Assembly (NCBI GenBank): GCA_002299465.1
Contig: DBNX01000017.1
Location: 1 to 44,110, forward strand
From: Patescibacteria group bacterium UBA661
GTDB lineage: Bacteria > Patescibacteriota > Minisyncoccia > Phycocordibacterales > UBA918
Length of the DNA stretch: 44,110 nt
Direction: 5' to 3'
The notes under the pieces were generated by a model that made no database searches, was not told the origin of the DNA, and saw only the letters and a list, made by a program, of their open reading frames with translations. Each line of letters opens with the position of its first letter. Within the stretch, counting starts at the first letter, position 1. Made by a program: the position numbers and the translations under genes. This document shows, in pieces, positions 1-7,076 of this stretch.

Positions 1-390
1 TGCCAATTTTGGGGTACCTTTCAGGGTGTGTTTTTGTGGCGAGGCGGGAGAAAGTGATTAAATGTCACTTTCGTTAGGATTCGAAAAGGTTCGTCAGATA
101 TTTTGGTAATACTTGAACCAAAATATCGACAACCTGTACTGAAGCTGCAAGCTTCAAACATCCTACCGCGGAGCCTAATAAAGGTTTAGCCACGCGATAG
201 CGTGGTTTTTGCTTGGGTTCTCGCTTAGCCTGAGCTAAGCTAGTCTAGTGCCTAATTTTTTTACTCTAAAAGAATTAACGGTATAGAGTGCCAAGGATGG
301 TGGACTCATCTAGATAGTCGTGTACAATTTATAAGGAGGCGGTATAAATTGACCTGTATCATCTAGTCCCTTTGTAAAGAGGAGTGTGGT
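1..390. other. Gene-free, hairpin-rich region upstream of the receiver protein
   Basis: I see no convincing reading frame here. Several short perfect hairpins follow one another on the plus strand: 50-57 with 65-72 (8 bp), 97-107 with 117-127 (11 bp, 9-nt loop), 140-146 with 150-156 (7 bp, 3-nt loop), 190-195 with 200-205 (terminator) and 223-228 with 235-240 (6 bp). The run ending in a terminator suggests a structured RNA whose 5' end may lie outside the window, or a long leader. I could not match it to tmRNA, RNase P RNA, 6S RNA or SRP RNA. Confidence 0.4.
190..211 (+). terminator. Intrinsic terminator
   Basis: CCACGC and GCGTGG form a 6-bp GC-rich stem around a GATA tetraloop, followed directly by five T residues. 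It ends whatever RNA is transcribed from the left edge of the window. Confidence 0.65.
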
Positions 391-780
391 ATGGATAAAC
401 TGGAAATCATCATCGTTGATGACGACACAATCTTTATACCCTTTTTGCCCAAAAGAGCTGTGAATTACACATTTGCCAGAACCGAGGCTGAAATGTGGCA
501 AGGTCTCAACGCTAAAATATTTGGTGCCATTTTGCTGGATGGTCATCTCCTTAGCTGGAGACCCAACTTCGACGGCGGTGCTGATGTTGTTCACTCTCTC
601 CGGACTAAGAATATAAAAACACCTATCGTCATGTTCTCTTCGGATGACAACAAAAACAGAGTTGGTCTAGCGGCTGGTGCCAATGCTGCCTGGAATAAGA
701 AAAAATTATACGAGAGTAGGTCTTCTCGAGAAACTCTTATTGCCAAAATCATCTCCATCAAGAAATATAAAAACTTTTAG
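391..780 (+). CDS. Stand-alone receiver (REC-like) domain protein
   Basis: A 129-residue protein with the layout of a CheY-like response-regulator receiver domain. The acidic cluster D10-D11-D12 follows the first hydrophobic strand. D50 after the third strand (ILLDG) is the expected phospho-acceptor. S83/S84 follow the fourth strand (PIVMFSS), and K103-K105 would supply the conserved lysine. No DNA-binding or enzymatic output domain is present, and no histidine kinase is nearby, so its partner is unknown. The start is set by an SD-like AGAGGAG (378-384) six bases before the ATG; most genes in this window lack such a site. The alpha4-beta5 region is short, so signalling competence is inferred rather than shown. 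Confidence 0.75.
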   Translation: MDKLEIIIVDDDTIFIPFLPKRAVNYTFARTEAEMWQGLNAKIFGAILLDGHLLSWRPNFDGGADVVHSLRTKNIKTPIVMFSSDDNKNRVGLAAGANAAWNKKKLYESRSSRETLIAKIISIKKYKNF

Positions 781-1162
781 TAGGAGATCTGTACACTCTC
801 CCGCGTTTCTCTCGTCCGCTTTATGACGAGAGCTTAGTAGAAATTTTGAAGTTATTTGAAATTTCTTAGAGATAAATCCCTTGAAACAACGAATCCTTTA
901 TTATTTTACTCTCTTCTGGGTCAGCTGATTATTTGCGTGTTGCACAATACACCTCATTTCTCTTACGACGTTAGACTAAAACTGTAGTCAGGTCCGACCT
1001 TTGGAGCCGTTGGTTTGCTTCCTTAATTAAAACCCGGAGCCTGCAGTGTGTTGGCTGATGCCTATTAGGAAAAATTTGACTTTATTTGCCAGTTTAAATT
1101 TAGTATAAAAATAGGGGGTGGAATTTAAATTCCACCCCCTACACTTCAAAATCCGTTTTATC
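781..1162. other. Gene-free stretch
   Basis: No reading frame with a credible start was found. It holds an 8-bp hairpin (809-816 with 825-832, 8-nt loop) just behind the receiver gene, without a clear T-run, and the palindromic terminator at 1112-1141. Nothing else is recognised in 840-1110. Confidence 0.4.
1112..1141 (-). terminator. Perfect 30-bp palindrome, terminator of the GRDP-like gene
   Basis: Two exact 15-bp arms meet with no spacer (arm TAGGGGGTGGAATTT). On the minus strand it follows the stop of the gene at 1163 and is followed by TTTTTATA, as expected for an intrinsic terminator. Confidence 0.75.
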
Positions 1163-1675
1163 CTAGTCAAACAGATTGTTGGTGGCGCTGTAGCAGGTTG
1201 CCACAATGTCGCCATCATTTCTGACTGGCGGGTAAGCCCGCTCGCTAACGCTATTGCCAAAGTGATCAATTAGCAACTCCCGTGTCTCGGTGTAAAGCTC
1301 CCAAACTCGGGTCGAGCTGTAATAATCGTCAGGATCAAGCGGCACGTGGTGCATCATACGTCCATAGATTCGGTAGCAAAAGTCTTGCCAGCCGCGGGTA
1401 TCAAGCACGTGCCAATGCCAGTATTCGTCAACAACCGTCGAAATGGCAAACTGTTGACGCGGATACTCGAGAATTGGCAAAGCGTAATACTGACGAAGTG
1501 CCTCCATTGCTTCGTCCTCAAAAAGAACTGGCGTCTCCCCCCGACACAATTTTTTCTTGTTAGCAAGACGGACCACGGGACGCAAATCCTCCACTTTCAG
1601 CTTACCAAGCCGCATCAGATTTTGCTGTCCCCACCCATACTTGATCTTGGTTTCAGCATAGAAAACAGTATCCAT
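1163..1675 (-). CDS. GRDP-like (glycine-rich-domain-containing-protein-like) protein
   Basis: A 170-residue soluble protein. The segment at residues 83-93 (DEYWHWHVLDT) followed by 105-114 (GRMMHHVPLD) matches the conserved core of the GRDP-like family (PF07173): a W-H-x-H-x-L-D-T motif, then an aromatic stretch and H-H-x-P. The biochemical role of the bacterial members is unknown; the clustered histidines would suit metal binding, but that is inference. The ATG at 1675 is preceded by an SD-like GAGGTGA. A weak promoter (TATAAA at 1735-1740, minus) lies about 60 bp upstream. The gene stands alone between its own promoter and a strong palindromic terminator. Confidence 0.65.
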   Translation of the reverse strand: MDTVFYAETKIKYGWGQQNLMRLGKLKVEDLRPVVRLANKKKLCRGETPVLFEDEAMEALRQYYALPILEYPRQQFAISTVVDEYWHWHVLDTRGWQDFCYRIYGRMMHHVPLDPDDYYSSTRVWELYTETRELLIDHFGNSVSERAYPPVRNDGDIVATCYSATNNLFD

Positions 1676-1859
1676 TGCTTCACCTCACACAGTTGAAAGT
1701 TTTGCCCGCCGACACTCTACTGGTCGGTAAGTAATTTATAACATTTTTATACTTTCATCACAAAACTGAAACGACTGAAAAACATCAGAACTTTTTAACT
1801 CAGAATAATTATCAACCACCAACCCTGTTCGGGGTGACACTTAAATCAACATTGTTAGG

Positions 1860-1865
1860 TATAAT
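1860..1865 (+). promoter_or_regulatory. -10 box of the MFS transporter gene
   Basis: TATAAT, eight bases before the ATG at 1874. Transcription should start within a base or two of the start codon, so the mRNA is probably leaderless. No clear -35 box is visible. Confidence 0.65.
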
Positions 1866-1873
1866 CAGAGAGC

Positions 1874-3112
1874 ATGATGCCTGAAGTAAAATTCGGTACT
1901 CGTTGGAGCGTGCCTGTGGCGGGCTTTCTCCTCGCTTTGATGGGTGGCATATCCTACGCCTGGGGAGTTTTTGTGATACCGATGCGTGACACTTTCGGTT
2001 GGAGCACCGCTGAAGCCACTCTGCCCCTAACCGCCTTTATGGTTATTTTTTCTTTGATGATGGTGCCGGCGGGTATTATTCAAGACCGCATTGGTCCGGG
2101 GCGAGTAGCCTTACTTGGCGCTTTACTTTTCTTTGCGGCTTATGCGCTCGCTGCGCTCGTTGTGGTCTTCCCTAGTCCTTGGTGGTTAATCTTTTCTTAC
2201 AGTCTTCTCGGTGGTATGGCGTGTGGGCTGACCTACGCTTGTGTAGCGCCACCAGCGAGAAAGTGGTTCCCTGACAAACCCGGACTGGCTATCGCCGTAG
2301 CTGTGATGGGTTTTGGTTTGGCGGCGGTAGTTTTTGCGCCACTGAAAGCCAATTATCTGATTCCCGAATACGGCATTGCTGGGACTTTTCTCAGCATTGG
2401 TTTATTGACCGCCATTGTTTCTATTTTTGCATCTTGGCTAATCACTAATCCGCCTAAAGACTGGGTACCAGCTGGATTTTCAAAACCGGACAGCTCAACC
2501 ATTCCGCTTATGGCACAAAACGCCACCCCTCGAGAAGTCGTTGCCAGTTCGCAATTTAAGTTGATGTGGTTTACTTTTGTTTGTGTGATTGCTGGCGGTC
2601 TGATGGCGATTGGGCTCATCCCCACCTACGGCGTAGAGATGCTCAGCCTCACAACAGTCGAAGCCGCCATTGCCATATCCATTTTTGCGGCGGTTAATGG
2701 CTTAGGGCGACCGCTAGCTGGCTACCTCAGTGACCGCTTTGGTATTTTAGAAGTTATGCTGGTTACTTACATTGTACAAGCCCTTACTTATTTACTGTTC
2801 CCATTAGCAGTGACCTCCCTACCCACGCTTTACCTCGGAGCAGCTTTGCTCGGCTGGGGTTTTGCTGTTACTTTGGCGTTATTCCCTGTCCTGACCGCAA
2901 ATTATTTCGGTACAAAAAATATGGGTGTTAATTATGGCTTGGTTTTTACCGCTTTTGGTTTTGGAGCGCTCTCGCCCGTCTTGAGTTCACTACTTTATGA
3001 CCACACCAACAGCTATACCCTAATTTTCCTCATTGTCGGCACACTCACCAGCCTCGGTTGTCTTTTGGTAATTTGTCTTAAGAAAAAATTTCAACCAAAA
3101 TCTTCGACCTAA
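1874..3112 (+). CDS. MFS transporter, OFA (oxalate/formate antiporter-like) family
   Basis: A 412-residue polytopic membrane protein with about twelve hydrophobic helices. The loop between helices 2 and 3 carries the MFS signature (QDRIGPGR, 70-77), and the second half repeats it (LSDRFG). The segment RKWFPDKPGLA (129-139) after helix 4 is typical of the OFA family (TC 2.A.1.11), whose members exchange small carboxylates such as oxalate/formate or lactate/pyruvate. The substrate cannot be read from sequence; a fermentation acid is a reasonable inference for this lifestyle. ATG codons occur at 1874 and 1877. The stop overlaps the stop of the convergent HxlR gene by three bases. Confidence 0.85.
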   Translation: MMPEVKFGTRWSVPVAGFLLALMGGISYAWGVFVIPMRDTFGWSTAEATLPLTAFMVIFSLMMVPAGIIQDRIGPGRVALLGALLFFAAYALAALVVVFPSPWWLIFSYSLLGGMACGLTYACVAPPARKWFPDKPGLAIAVAVMGFGLAAVVFAPLKANYLIPEYGIAGTFLSIGLLTAIVSIFASWLITNPPKDWVPAGFSKPDSSTIPLMAQNATPREVVASSQFKLMWFTFVCVIAGGLMAIGLIPTYGVEMLSLTTVEAAIAISIFAAVNGLGRPLAGYLSDRFGILEVMLVTYIVQALTYLLFPLAVTSLPTLYLGAALLGWGFAVTLALFPVLTANYFGTKNMGVNYGLVFTAFGFGALSPVLSSLLYDHTNSYTLIFLIVGTLTSLGCLLVICLKKKFQPKSST

Positions 3113-3417
3113 GAAAGATATTGCTGACTGTATTTAATCATCGCTTGTTCGATGATTCTTATCCCCAGACCCTTTTTGGTAACTCGATAAAAACCAGTAT
3201 CGGTTTTTTCAATCAATTCTTTTTCCCGTAACTGTTTTAATTTGTTAGTAAGAGTCCGCGTAGAGATGTTTTGTAAATCGGACTCAATCTCACAAAATCG
3301 CTTATCACCCGTCATCAAACTGTGGAGAATTAGCATGGTCCAAGTGTCAGATAATAACCGAGATACTTGCACGATAGGGCAAGGGGTTGGTTTTGTTGTT
3401 GGTTTTTTTGCTGACAC
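3109..3417 (-). CDS. HxlR-family (YodB-like) redox-sensing repressor
   Basis: A 102-residue winged-helix regulator. The N-terminal cysteine C13 in TPCPIVQVSRLLSDTW corresponds to the conserved HxlR-family cysteine that senses thiol stress in Bacillus YodB/CatR. The segment FCEIESDLQNISTRTL forms the recognition-helix region, and the wing is at residues 70-82. C42 is a second possible redox cysteine. It is divergent from a YodC-like nitroreductase, as yodB is associated with yodC in Bacillus. The start is GTG at 3417, six bases behind a TATACT -10 box, so the mRNA is probably leaderless. The perfect palindrome at 3440-3464 covers its -35 region, implying autorepression. Confidence 0.85.
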   Translation of the reverse strand: MSAKKPTTKPTPCPIVQVSRLLSDTWTMLILHSLMTGDKRFCEIESDLQNISTRTLTNKLKQLREKELIEKTDTGFYRVTKKGLGIRIIEQAMIKYSQQYLS

Positions 3418-3423
3418 TTGCTG

Positions 3424-3429
3424 AGTATA
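3424..3429 (-). promoter_or_regulatory. -10 box of the HxlR regulator gene
   Basis: TATACT on the minus strand, six bases before the GTG start at 3417, giving a leaderless transcript. The operator palindrome lies directly upstream over the -35 position. Confidence 0.6.
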
Positions 3430-3439
3430 GCAAAAAATT

Positions 3440-3464
3440 AGTTACTTTACAATGTAAAGTAACT
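3440..3464. promoter_or_regulatory. Operator palindrome of the HxlR-nitroreductase pair
   Basis: Perfect 25-bp palindrome: 12-bp arms AGTTACTTTACA and its complement around one central A. It lies between the divergent promoters. A partial copy (CTTTACATT, 3485-3493) overlaps the -35 box of the nitroreductase promoter, so one repressor could control both directions. Confidence 0.75.
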
Positions 3465-3485
3465 ATGTCTTAAACGATAATCCTC

Positions 3486-3515
3486 TTTACATTAAAAAGC
3501 TCTGGTCGGTATACT
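3486..3515 (+). promoter_or_regulatory. Promoter of the nitroreductase-DUF305 operon
   Basis: TTTACA (3486-3491) and TATACT (3510-3515) are separated by 18 bp. The -35 box overlaps a partial operator repeat. The leader to the ATG at 3551 is about 30 nt and has no SD site. Confidence 0.65.
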
Positions 3516-3550
3516 GTGGCTGTTAAAAATAAGTTAAAAAATAAATAACT

Positions 3551-4183
3551 ATGAGCAACTTAAATGAAGCCCTGCAGTGGCGTTACGCTACTCAAAAATT
3601 TAATACTGAACAAATTGTAAGCGAATCTGATCTTAATCTGATTATTGAGGCAGGCAACCTAATGCCGACAGCTTATGGTCTTCAGCCCTTTAAATTTGTG
3701 GTAGTAACCGATAAAGCGATCAAAGAATCTTTGGTGGAGCACTCTTACGGACAACGTCATATCGCTGACAATTCACACCTAATCGTCATTGCTGCTCGTA
3801 CTGACGTTGACGAAGCTGCCATCACTGAGTACACAGACCGCATTGAACAAGTCCGTAATTTGGAACCGGGAAGCGTTTCTGGCTTTAAGTCAATTATGGT
3901 TGGGGATCTAACCAACCGCACTGAATCAGACCGTCTAGTCTGGGCACAAAAGCAAGCTTACTTGGCTCTCGGTGGTATGATGGCTGCCGCTTCGATGTTA
4001 AAAATCGACAATCATGCTCTCGAGGGTTTTAATCCGAAAGCTTACAATGACAGCTTGGGATTAGCTGATGAAAATCTACACGCAACAGTGCTTCTCGCTC
4101 TCGGCTACCGTTCCCCTGACGATGCTTGGCAAACCTACGCTAAAGTTCGTAAAGATTTGACAGATTTGGTAATAAGATGCTAA
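3551..4183 (+). CDS. NAD(P)H-dependent nitroreductase family flavoenzyme (YodC/NfsB-like)
   Basis: A 210-residue FMN-dependent oxidoreductase of the nitroreductase fold. The N-terminal motif RYATQKF (11-17) supplies the FMN phosphate contacts (R11, K16), followed by APTAYGLQPF-like residues (MPTAYGLQPFKFVVV), the usual dimer and flavin-binding strand. The C-terminal portion LHATVLLALGYRSPDD is the typical family ending. Such enzymes reduce nitroaromatics or quinones with NAD(P)H. With the divergent YodB-like repressor it forms a likely quinone/diamide detoxification pair. The downstream DUF305 gene starts 10 bp after its stop and is probably co-transcribed. Confidence 0.9.
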   Translation: MSNLNEALQWRYATQKFNTEQIVSESDLNLIIEAGNLMPTAYGLQPFKFVVVTDKAIKESLVEHSYGQRHIADNSHLIVIAARTDVDEAAITEYTDRIEQVRNLEPGSVSGFKSIMVGDLTNRTESDRLVWAQKQAYLALGGMMAAASMLKIDNHALEGFNPKAYNDSLGLADENLHATVLLALGYRSPDDAWQTYAKVRKDLTDLVIRC

Positions 4184-4193
4184 CCTTAAGCTA

Positions 4194-4817
4194 ATGAATA
4201 AACGTGCTTTGATCATCGCCGGTAGTCTGACTTTGTTGTTTTCGGTGACACTACTTGCCTCAGCACAGTTAGGATGGCTCCCCAACAACGAAAAGCAAAC
4301 CCCCCCCTATTCCGAGACTGAGCCGACTAAAGATTTGTCTTTAGCTAAAGACCACCACTGGCATTTAACTCAAGAAATTACTAACGAACGAGGCTTCATT
4401 GAACATATGATCCCTCACCACCAAGAAGCTGTTGATACTGCTCGAGCAGTACTAGAGCGCGGTGGCAGTATTCCAGAGATAGTTACACTGGCTAACACAA
4501 TTATTGAAACCCAGGAGCGAGAAATCGCCATGATGAAAAGTTGGTATGAATCGTGGTATGGCACACCTTATGTAGACACCGGCGTCTATGTGCCAATGAT
4601 GCGTGATCTTAGCGCTCTCAGTGGTGCCGAGCTGGACCGTGTTTTTCTTGAGGATATGATACCCCACCACATTGCGGCGGTAAAAAAATCCGAGAATCTA
4701 AAACCTTACATTGTCCACCCGGAAATGTCTCTACTTATCGAGTCAGTCATTGCTTCTCAGTCAGCCGAAATCAATCTTATGCGGGAATTACTAACCTCTC
4801 TACCGCAATCACAATAA
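4194..4817 (+). CDS. DUF305 protein, membrane-anchored, two His-rich repeats
   Basis: A 207-residue protein with an N-terminal signal/anchor (7-27) and an exported part containing two copies of the DUF305 (PF03713) core motif: HMIPHHQEAV (71-80) and DMIPHHIAAV (154-163). Each copy lies in a four-helix, ferritin-like arrangement with nearby Met and His residues (e.g. REIAMMKSW). DUF305 proteins often occur beside copper-handling genes, so extracytoplasmic metal binding is plausible but unproven. It follows the nitroreductase by 10 bp and has no SD site, which fits translational coupling. Placing it under the thiol-stress repressor suggests shared defence against metal or quinone stress (inference). 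Confidence 0.85.
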   Translation: MNKRALIIAGSLTLLFSVTLLASAQLGWLPNNEKQTPPYSETEPTKDLSLAKDHHWHLTQEITNERGFIEHMIPHHQEAVDTARAVLERGGSIPEIVTLANTIIETQEREIAMMKSWYESWYGTPYVDTGVYVPMMRDLSALSGAELDRVFLEDMIPHHIAAVKKSENLKPYIVHPEMSLLIESVIASQSAEINLMRELLTSLPQSQ

Positions 4818-4841
4818 AGATAAACTCGCCTAGTTAGTAAA

Positions 4842-5075
4842 TCATTCTTCTGTAATTAGACCCAGTTGTTCAACGAATTCCTCATAAGATTCTGTTATAA
4901 GCAAAGCTTCCGTGGGGTAAATTAAACCTTGCGCGTAAGACTTAAGCACACCGGCAATCTCAACATTACTGTAGCCTTTGGCACTAAGTTTTAAAGCCGT
5001 TTCCAACACCAGATTGTCATCTTTAGTACTCTTCATTAGAGCTGCGGCGAACATTTTTTCAAACGGGTGTGCCAT
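4842..5075 (-). CDS. Small hypothetical protein
   Basis: A 77-residue, mostly helical, soluble protein that I do not recognise. Its central part (LKLSAKGYSNVEIAGVLKSY) has the amphipathic pattern of a small helix-turn-helix or ruvC-like helical hairpin, but no family can be named. The ATG at 5075 lies ten bases behind an extended -10 box (TGATATACT). The first five codons (M-A-H-P-F) form one arm of a long inverted repeat whose other arm lies in the mutM promoter region. It is convergent with the DUF305 gene. Confidence 0.5.
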   Translation of the reverse strand: MAHPFEKMFAAALMKSTKDDNLVLETALKLSAKGYSNVEIAGVLKSYAQGLIYPTEALLITESYEEFVEQLGLITEE

Positions 5076-5122
5076 ATTTCCGTGGAGTATATCATTACCC
5101 GGAAAAATGGCACACCCGTTTG
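5060..5122. repeat. Inverted repeat spanning a gene start and the mutM promoter region
   Basis: Exact 16-bp arms (5060-5075 and 5107-5122; CAAACGGGTGTGCCAT) continue inward for seven more base pairs with one mismatch (5076-5082 against 5100-5106). The 17-nt centre holds the TATACT of the minus-strand gene. The right arm re-creates the codons M-A-H-P-F in plus orientation. Confidence 0.85.
5086..5094 (-). promoter_or_regulatory. Extended -10 box of the 77-residue protein gene
   Basis: TGA-TATACT on the minus strand, ten bases before the ATG at 5075. It lies in the loop of the inverted repeat. Confidence 0.6.
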
Positions 5123-5141
5123 CGTTTTTACTCTATCCACC

Positions 5142-5147
5142 TACAAT
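5142..5147 (+). promoter_or_regulatory. -10 box of mutM
   Basis: TACAAT, eight bases before the ATG at 5156. A TTGCGT at 5120-5125 is a possible -35 box (16-bp spacing) and overlaps the end of the inverted repeat. Confidence 0.55.
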
Positions 5148-5155
5148 ATCCCTAT

Positions 5156-6016
5156 ATGCCAGAATTACCCGAAGTCGAAACGGTCCGCCTCCAGCTCCGC
5201 CAGCAGTTGGTAAAAAAACGCATCAAAGCCGTAACCGTCCTAAATCTCAAAACCGTCAATCACAACAAAAATTTCTCACACCAGCTAGCGGGTAAAGTAA
5301 TCAATGACATTGATCGAATTGGTAAACTAATGATCGTTAGTTTCGCTAAAGAACCAGACTTATTTCTCTTGATCCACTTAAAAATGACCGGGCAATTATT
5401 TTTCAAAAGCCGGGCGGGCGTGCTTGGCGGTGGGCACACGCTAACCGAATCCACCAAACAACTACCCAACAAACACACCCGGGTGGCTTTTACTTTTAGC
5501 GATAACGCCACTTTATTTTTTAATGATATGCGACTTTTTGGTTACGCCAAATTGGTTACAGCTGAAGAATTGGTGGTCATCCGCGCTCGTTTTGGTCAAG
5601 AACCAATCAGTCCTGACTTTGACGGCGCGGACTTTATGCTTAAACTTAAAAAACGAACCGCCACCATCAAAGCCGTTCTGTTAGACCAATCGTTTATCGC
5701 TGGTCTTGGTAATATTTATGTTGACGAAACATTATTTCACGCCACCGTAAGACCCACCAGACGAGCTCATCTGGTCACCAAAACCGAGGCCTTAGCGATT
5801 ATAAAATTTAGCCAAGAAGTCCTAAAACAATCAATCCGCTACGGCGGTACGACCTTCCAGCATTTTCTTGATACCGGCGGTCAAAACGGAAATTACACAG
5901 ACTGTTTGCAAGTTTTTGGAAGACAAAAACTCCCCTGCTTAAAATGCGGTACGCTCATTAAAAAAATTCGTGTGGCTGGACGCGGTACGCATTATTGTCC
6001 AAAATGCCAGCGGTGA
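5156..6016 (+). CDS. mutM: Formamidopyrimidine-DNA glycosylase (Fpg/MutM)
   Basis: A 286-residue bifunctional glycosylase/AP lyase that excises 8-oxoguanine and ring-opened purines. The start is placed at 5156 because the mature protein must begin with Pro: M-P2-E3-L-P-E-V-E carries the catalytic proline and glutamate. K57 in RIGKLMI is the conserved base-recognition lysine, and N-x-Y-V-D-E (LGNIYVDETLF) is the helix-two-turn-helix. The C-terminal zinc finger uses C261, C264, C281 and C284. Translation could start earlier in frame at 5069, but that would bury the catalytic N-terminus. A -10 box eight bases upstream supports the chosen start. Length is normal. Confidence 0.97.
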   Translation: MPELPEVETVRLQLRQQLVKKRIKAVTVLNLKTVNHNKNFSHQLAGKVINDIDRIGKLMIVSFAKEPDLFLLIHLKMTGQLFFKSRAGVLGGGHTLTESTKQLPNKHTRVAFTFSDNATLFFNDMRLFGYAKLVTAEELVVIRARFGQEPISPDFDGADFMLKLKKRTATIKAVLLDQSFIAGLGNIYVDETLFHATVRPTRRAHLVTKTEALAIIKFSQEVLKQSIRYGGTTFQHFLDTGGQNGNYTDCLQVFGRQKLPCLKCGTLIKKIRVAGRGTHYCPKCQR

Positions 6017-6069
6017 TTACGCTTTTACCAAGAAGACTCCCTGACCTGTCGCGAAGATAAAAACGTTGA

Positions 6070-6327
6070 TTATTTTTTTCGCTGTCTAGCTTGTCTAAGT
6101 GGCGGACATTTTTGCGGTTCTAAGCCAAGCATACCCCATCTTACCCGACCCCAAGTTCGTTCGTGCAGGTAGTAAAATATTATTTTTGCAGTAACATCAA
6201 TAACACCAACACTGGCCATCAACAGTAAATCACCAGTCATAACATACACCACCAACATCGTAGTGATCGAAGCAATGATTCGCCAAGTAATTCCTTTTAC
6301 AATACTCCGAAAATGCGTCTCTCTCAT
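6070..6327 (-). CDS. DUF2061 small membrane protein
   Basis: An 85-residue protein with two membrane helices matching DUF2061 (PF09834): a basic start (RSIVKGITWRIIAS), a first helix ending in VMTGDL, then a second helix and the signature KIIFYYLHERTWGRV. The function is unknown. The ATG at 6327 is chosen rather than the in-frame ATG at 6336 because the latter overlaps the -10 box itself (TATAATG). From 6327 the spacing to TATAAT is seven bases, as for other leaderless genes here. The basic tail (RQARQRKK) should face the cytoplasm. Confidence 0.85.
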   Translation of the reverse strand: MRETHFRSIVKGITWRIIASITTMLVVYVMTGDLLLMASVGVIDVTAKIIFYYLHERTWGRVRWGMLGLEPQKCPPLRQARQRKK

Positions 6328-6334
6328 AGCGAGC

Positions 6335-6343
6335 ATTATACCA
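6335..6343 (-). promoter_or_regulatory. Extended -10 box of the DUF2061 gene
   Basis: TGG-TATAAT on the minus strand, seven bases before the ATG at 6327. It decides the start codon. Confidence 0.7.
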
Positions 6344-6397
6344 CCAGAGACTGGTGGTCATAATCTAATAGTAGTTGATAGATAAATACAAGCCAAG

Positions 6398-6403
6398 TAA
6401 TAT
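6398..6403 (+). promoter_or_regulatory. -10 box of ung
   Basis: TAATAT, six bases before the ATG at 6410, with no SD site between them; a leaderless arrangement. TATAGA overlapping at 6401 is an alternative. Confidence 0.45.
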
Positions 6404-6409
6404 AGAGAA

Positions 6410-7075
6410 ATGTTGGTGCAAATTGAGCCAAGCTGGCAACTAGCTTTAGAAGAGGAATTCACTAAACCCTACTTCCAATCGCTCGCTTCAGTGGTGAGGC
6501 AATCTTATTTAGACGGTGTTGTTTATCCGCCACCGCAATTAATCTTTAACGCTTTTAAGCTTTGTCCTTTTACCGACACCCGCGTTGTGATACTCGGACA
6601 AGATCCCTATCATGGCCCCAACCAAGCCCACGGGCTTGCTTTTTCTGTTCCCGATGGAGTGAAAACGCCGCCTTCGTTACTGAACATTTTTAAGGAACTT
6701 TCTAGTGACTTAGAGATAACGAAACACGCTACTACCCCCGACCTTACAGACTGGGCGAGGCAAGGTGTGCTGTTGCTTAACGCAACCTTAACGGTACTAC
6801 CCGGACAACCCGGTTCCCACCAAGGCCTTGGCTGGGAAACTTTCACCACCGCCGTCATCAAAACCCTATCTGACCAAAAAAGTAATGTGGTATTTATTCT
6901 CTGGGGCAAGTTTGCCCAAGCCAAACGTGAACTAATTGATTCCACTAAACATTTAATCTTAGAGGCTCCACACCCCTCACCTTTCTCTGCGCACACTGGT
7001 TTTTTTGGTTCACGACCCTTTAGTCAGACTAATCGTTACCTAGAGAAACACGATCTAAAACCAATCCGCTGGTAA
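6410..7075 (+). CDS. ung: Uracil-DNA glycosylase, family 1
   Basis: A 221-residue enzyme that removes uracil from DNA at the start of base-excision repair. The water-activating loop GQDPYH (63-68, catalytic D65) and the minor-groove intercalation loop HPSPFSAH (188-195, H188) are intact. The conserved LLLNATLTV and FILWGKFAQ strands provide the uracil pocket. Length and motif order are those of the family. It stands next to mutM, forming a small base-excision-repair neighbourhood. Its stop is one base from the stop of the convergent reductase gene, with no terminator between them. Confidence 0.97.
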   Translation: MLVQIEPSWQLALEEEFTKPYFQSLASVVRQSYLDGVVYPPPQLIFNAFKLCPFTDTRVVILGQDPYHGPNQAHGLAFSVPDGVKTPPSLLNIFKELSSDLEITKHATTPDLTDWARQGVLLLNATLTVLPGQPGSHQGLGWETFTTAVIKTLSDQKSNVVFILWGKFAQAKRELIDSTKHLILEAPHPSPFSAHTGFFGSRPFSQTNRYLEKHDLKPIRW

Positions 7076-7076
7076 G

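Noticed and set aside
60..310. tmRNA: a GGATTCGA stretch (78-85) and a TAATAA with upstream codons recalled the tmRNA core.
   Set aside because: No acceptor stem, no GGTTCGA-type T-arm, no CCA end, and the would-be tag (ending Y-R-G-A) lacks the hydrophobic Ala-rich ending.
5107..5295. A plus-strand frame starting M-A-H-P-F at 5107 as a paralogue of the minus-strand small gene.
   Set aside because: Only the five mirrored codons match; the rest is mutM in another frame and the inverted repeat explains the similarity.
6014..6016. Recoded TGA (glycine) as in Gracilibacteria/SR1.
   Set aside because: TGA ends mutM right after the complete zinc finger, and no core gene has internal TGA.
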